This document shows, piece after piece, positions 59,501 to 64,000 of a stretch of DNA of 64,000 nucleotides (within the stretch, counting starts at the first letter, position 1; every line of letters starts with the position of its first letter). The stretch is from the NCBI GenBank assembly GCA_014843695.1, contig CM026386.1, forward strand, positions 15,051,964 to 15,115,963, given 5' to 3'. Made by a program: the position numbers and the translations under genes. Below the pieces are notes generated by a model, which made no database searches, was not told where the DNA came from, and saw nothing but the letters and a program-made list of their open reading frames with translations. This stretch comes from Archivesica marissinica (Eukaryota > Mollusca > Bivalvia > Venerida > Vesicomyidae).

Positions 59501-62500
59501 TAAAGCACCGGTGCTCTAATGTGAAATTGCTAATGTGAAATTGCAAAGCACCGGTGCTCTAATGTGAAATTGTAAAGCACTGGTGCTCTAATGTGAAATT
59601 GCAAAGCAAAGCACCGGTGCTCTAATGTGAAATTGCAATGCACCGGTGCTCTAATGTGAAATTGCAAAGCACCGGTGCTCTAATGTGAAATTGCAAAGCA
59701 CCGGTGCTCTAATGTGAAATTGCTAATGTGAAATTGCAAAGCACCGGTGCTCTAATGTGAAATTGCAAAGCACCGGTGCTCTAATGTGAAATTGCAAAGC
59801 ACCGGTGCTCTAATGTGAAATTGCTAATGTGAAATTGCAAAGCACCGGTGCTCTAATGTGAAATTGCAAAGCACCGGTGCTCTAATGTGAAATTGCAATG
59901 CACCGGTGCTCTAATGTGAAATTGCAAAGCACCGGTGCTCTAATGTGAAATTGCATAGCACCGGTGCTCTAATGTGAAATTGCTAATGTGAAATTGCAAA
60001 GCACCGGTGCTCTAATGTGAAATTGCAAAGCACCGGTGCTCTAATATGAAATTGCAAAGCACCGGTGCTCTAATGTGAAATTGCAAAGCACCGGTGCTCT
60101 AATGTGAAATTGCTAATGTGAAATTGCAAAGCACCGGTGCTCTAATGTGAAATTGCAAAGCAACGGTGCTCTAATGTGAAATTACTAATGTGAAATTGTA
60201 AAGCATCGGTGCTCTAATGTGAAATTGCAAAGCACCGGTGCTCTAATGTGAACTTGCAAAGCACCGGTGCTCTAATGTGAACTTGCAAAGCACCGGTGCT
60301 CTAATGTGAAATTGCTAATGTGAAATTGTAAAGCATCGGTGCTCTAATGTGAAATTGCTAATGTGAAATTGCAAAGCACCGGTGCTCTAATGTGAAATTG
60401 CAAAGCACCGGTGCTCTAATGTGAAATTGCAAAGCACCGGTGCTCTAATGTGAAATTGCAAAGCACCGGTGCTCTAATGTGAAATTGCAAAGCACCGGTG
60501 CTCTAATGTGAACTTGCAAAGCACCGGTGCTCTAATGTGAAATTGCAAAGCACCGGTGCTCTAATGTGAAATCGCAAAGCACCGGTGCTCTAATGTGAAA
60601 TTGCAAAGCACCGGTGCTCTAATGTGAAATTGCAAAGCACCGGTGCTCTAATGTGAAATTGCAAAGCACCGGTGCTCTAATGTGAACTTGCAAAGCACCG
60701 GTGCTCTAATGTGAACTTGCAAAGCACCGGTGCTCTAATGTGAAATTGCTAATGTGAAATTGCAAAGCACCGGTGCTCTAATGTGAAATTGCAAAGCACC
60801 GGTGCTCTAATTTGAAATTGCAAAGCACCAGTGCTCTAATGTGAAATTGCAAAGCACCGGTGCTCTAATGTGAAATTGCAAAGCACCGGTGCTCTAATGT
60901 GAACTTGCAAAGCACCGGTGCTCTAATGTGAAATTGCAAAGCACTGGTGCTCTAATGTGAAATTGCAATGCACCGGTGCTCTAATGTGAACTTGCAAAGC
61001 ACCGGTGCTCTAATGTGAAAATGTGAAATTGTAAAGCATCGGTGCTCTAATGTGAAATTGCTAATGTGAAATTGTAAAGCACCGGTGCTCTAATGTGAAA
61101 TTGCAAAGCACCGGTGCTCTAATGTGAAATTGCAAAGCACCGGTGCTCTAATGTGAAATTGCAAAGCACCGGTGCTCTAATGTGAAATTGCAAAGCACCG
61201 GTGCTCTAATGTGAAATTGCTAATGTGAAATTGTAAAGCACCGGTGCTCTAATGTGAAATTGCTAATGTGAAATTGTAAAGCACCGGTGCTCTAATGTGA
61301 AATTGCTAATGTGAAATTGCAAAGCACCGGTGCTCTAATGTGAAATTGAAACACCCTAATGTGAAATTGCAAAGCACCGGTGCTCTAATGTGAAATTGCA
61401 AAGCACCGGTGCTCAAAAACAAACACCCCAAAAACAAACACCCCAAAAACAAAAACAAACACCCCAAAAACAAACACCCCAAAAACTAATGTGAAATTGC
61501 AAAGCACCGGTGCTCTAATGTGAAATTGCAAAGCACCAGTGCTCTAATGTGAAATTGCAAAGCACCGGTGCTCAAAAACTAATGTGAAATTGCAAAGCAC
61601 CGGTGCTCTAATGTGAAATTGCAAAGCACCGGTGCTCTAATGTGAAATTGCAAAGCACCGGTGCTCTAATGTGAAATTGCAAAGCACCGGTGCTCTAATG
61701 TGAAATTGCAAAGCACCGGTGCTCTAATGTGAAATTGTAAAGCATCGGTGCTCTAATGTGAACTTGCAAAGCACCGGTGCTCTAATGTGAAATTGCAAAG
61801 CACTGGTGCTCTAATGTGAAATTGCAATGCACCGGTGCTCTAATGTGAACTTGCAAAGCACCGGTGCTCTAATGTGAAATTGCTAATGTGAAATTGTAAA
61901 GCATCGGTGCTCTAATGTGAAATTGCTAATGTGAAATTGTAAAGCACCGGTGCTCTAATGTGAAATTGCAAAGCACCGGTGCTCTAATGTGAAATTGCAA
62001 AGCACCGGTGCTCTAATGTGAAATTGCAAAGCACCGGTGCTCTAATGTGAAATTGCTAATGTGAAATTGTAAAGCATCGGTGCTCTAATGTGAAATTGCT
62101 AATGTGAAATTGTAAAGCACCGGTGCTCTAATGTGAAATTGCTAATGTGAAATTGTAAAGCACCGGTGCTCTAATGTGAAATTGCTAATGTGAAATTGCA
62201 AAGCACCGGTGCTCTAATGTGAAATTGTAAAGCACTGGTGCTCTAATGTGAAATTGCAAAGCACCGGTGCTCTAATGTGAAATTGCAATGCACCGGTGCT
62301 CTAATGTGAAATTGCAAAGCACCGGTGCTCTAATGTGAAATTGCTAATGTAAATTGCAAAGCACCGGTGCTCTAATGTGAAATTGCAAAGCACCGGTGCT
62401 CTAATGTGAAATTGCAATGCACCGGTGCTCTAATGTGAAATTGCAAAGCACCGTGCTCTAATGTGAAATTGCTAATGTGAAATTGCAAAGCACCGGTGCT

Positions 62501-63391
62501 CTAATGTGAAATTGCAAAGCACCGGTGCTCTAATATGAAATTGCAAAGCACCGGTGCTCTAATGTGAAATTGCAAAGCACCGGTGCTCTAATGTGAAATT
62601 GCAAAGCACCGGTGCTCTAATGTGAAATTGCAAAGCACCGGTGCTCTAATATGAAATTGCAAAGCACCGGTGCTCTAATGTGAAATTGCAAAGCACCGGT
62701 GCTCTAATGTGAAATTGCTAATGTGAAATTGCAAAGCACCGGTGCTCTAATGTGAAATTGCAAAGCAACGGTGCTCTAATGTGAAATTGCAAAGCACCGG
62801 TGCTCTAATGTGAAATTGCTAATGTGAAATTGCAAATCACCGGTGCTCTAATGTGAAATTGCAAAGCAACGGTGCTCTAATGTGAAATTGCAAAGCACCG
62901 GTGCTCTAATGTGAAATTAATAATGTGAAATTGTAAAGCATCGGTGCTCTAATGTGAACTTGCAAAGCACCGGTGCTCTAATGTGAACTTGCAAAGCACC
63001 GGTGCTCTAATGTGAAATTGCAAGCACCGGTGCTCTAATGTAAATCGCAAAGCACCGGTGCTCTAATGTGAAATCGCAAAGCACCGTGCTCTAATGTGAA
63101 ATAGCAAAGCACCGGTGCTCTAATGTGAAATTGCAAAGCACCGGTGCTCTAATGTGAAATCGCAAAGCACCGGTGCTCTAATGTGAAATTGCAAAGCACC
63201 GGTGCTCTAATGTGAACTTGCAAAGCACCGGTGCTCTAATGTGGAATTGCTAATGTGAAATTGCAAAGCACCGGTGCTCTAATGTGAAATTGCAAAGCAC
63301 CGGTGCTCTAATGTGAAATTGCAAAGCACCGGTGCTCTAATGTGAAATTGCAAAGCACCGGTGCTCTAATGTGAAATTGCAAAGCACCAGT
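50587..63391. repeat. 29-bp satellite with palindromic core, 12.8 kb
   Basis: Roughly 400 units of 'ctaatgtgaaattgcaaagc' + 'accggtgct' (29 bp). Many units are followed by an extra 14-bp half unit 'ctaatgtgaaattg', giving 43. Each full unit contains the perfect 12-bp palindrome AGCACCGGTGCT. Higher-order duplication is visible: the marker 'gcaatgcacccgtgctc' at 51091 recurs at 51633, and 'attactaatgtg' near 56874 and 58113 recurs near 58936 and 60182. 53200-55750 is scrambled. A C/A-rich insert lies at 61413-61486. Confidence 0.97.
61413..61486. repeat. C/A-rich insert inside the satellite
   Basis: About four units of 'aaaaacaaacacccc', unrelated to the satellite, interrupt it. The pieces 'gaaacacccta' at 61347 and 'caaaaacta' at 61573 look like edges of the same event. 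Confidence 0.9.
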
Positions 63392-63397
63392 GGTTGA

Positions 63398-63750
63398 TCA
63401 ATGACGTATATTAGAAACAAGATTGGCCCAAGAGGAGAAGCCTGTGGCACCCCTGAAATTATTTTACCGGGAGTTATTTGAGATATACAATACAGATAAG
63501 AATACAACCAATATGGTGTAGATTCGTTTAATCCATGTATTTTAACTTTGTTTTTAAAACAAGACGGATTATTTAACAAAGTCAAACGCTTTTGATAGAT
63601 CAAAAAATGAATGTGTCAACGACATGTGTTTCGTTGATATAAATAGCTTTATTCCATTCATCTAATATTCTGATGAGGGCAGTTTGATTGGAATGGTCCT
63701 CATGAAAACCAGGTTGTCGTTCGTATCTTCGAGGTAACTAGTCGTAGTAA
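63398..63750 (-). pseudogene. Degraded LINE reverse-transcriptase fragment
   Basis: On the minus strand, in pieces of different frames: G-F-H-E-D-H-S-N-Q-T-A-L-I-R-I-L-D-E-W, then D-L-S-K-A-F-D, then S-G-V-P-Q-A-S-P-L-G-P-I-L-F-L-I-Y. These are the order and motifs of the fingers/palm region of non-LTR reverse transcriptases (usually P-Q-G-S). Frameshifts near 63600 separate the pieces and the catalytic Y-x-D-D box is absent. It is cut off at the satellite junction. Confidence 0.82.
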
Positions 63751-64000
63751 TCTTTATTTACAGATACTACAGAGAGACTACAGATCCGTCTGTAACATGG
63801 AGATATAAGAGATGAACACAATTATACACACTCATATATCCCAGCATGTTAGGGATAAAGCTGCAATATCCTTGCTAATCGGATATTAAAAAACTGCTCT
63901 AAAACAATTATAAAATACTGAAATACAAAATATAGGTACTATTAACATGGCTTTGGAGAATTAATAATTAATATAAATGTATATACTAAATAATCCTAAA
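63751..64000. other. Window end: SINE-2 scrap, otherwise nothing
   Basis: 'gactacagatccgtctgtaa' at about 63777-63796 is the reverse complement of a SINE-2 head start. The rest is AT-rich without a supported feature. Confidence 0.5.

Noticed and set aside
61413..61486. Telomere-like repeat
   Set aside because: The unit aaaaacaaacacccc does not match the TTAGGG type expected in animals, and it is embedded in a satellite.
50587..63391. CRISPR-like array of short repeats
   Set aside because: There are no unique spacers; the units are directly adjacent and near-identical. The window is eukaryotic, with spliced genes and SINEs.

Overview
This window is a repeat-rich stretch of animal nuclear DNA with spliced genes, GT-AG introns, tRNA-derived SINEs, non-LTR retrotransposon relics, MITEs and very large tandem arrays. 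The protein pieces and the dense SINE/MITE/minisatellite background suggest a lophotrochozoan, most likely a bivalve mollusc. That placement is an inference from style, not from a diagnostic gene. Well under 3% of the window is coding.

Layout. (1) 1-5.4 kb: the 3' end of a V-type proton ATPase V0 subunit a gene on the + strand. Its last two coding exons are 2442-2616 and 5070-5178. Two tandem arrays (34/39 bp and 23 bp units) fill its introns, and a small inverted copy of the preceding exon's 3' end lies at 1008-1032. (2) 5.4-18.2 kb: no gene. Satellites with 18, 13, 27 and 30 bp units, a (TG)n/(TGCG)n tract, five copies of one SINE family and several MITEs. (3) 18.43-36.85 kb: one minisatellite of about 400 units of 45 bp, starting at the terminus of a MITE. 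(4) 38.0-49.8 kb: a + strand gene for a predicted secreted protein in five coding exons (265 aa). A possible 22-nt microexon would switch the last exon to another open frame. Its introns hold SINEs, LINE pieces, MITEs, and a 1.74-kb terminal-inverted-repeat element carrying a broken FLYWCH/MULE-type transposase relic. (5) 50.59-63.39 kb: a second giant satellite with a 29 bp unit containing the 12-bp palindrome AGCACCGGTGCT. It ends in a degraded LINE reverse-transcriptase fragment at 63.4-63.75 kb.

The two genes are not functionally linked by anything visible: one belongs to the proton pump of acidified compartments, the other to the secretory pathway. The many long open frames in the arrays are artefacts of repeat units whose length is a multiple of three. 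The observations most worth checking are the inverted exon copy, the minisatellite seeded at a MITE end, the dual-frame last exon, and the internally deleted transposase relic nested in a SINE. All coordinates and translations were read by eye; no alignment or database search was run.
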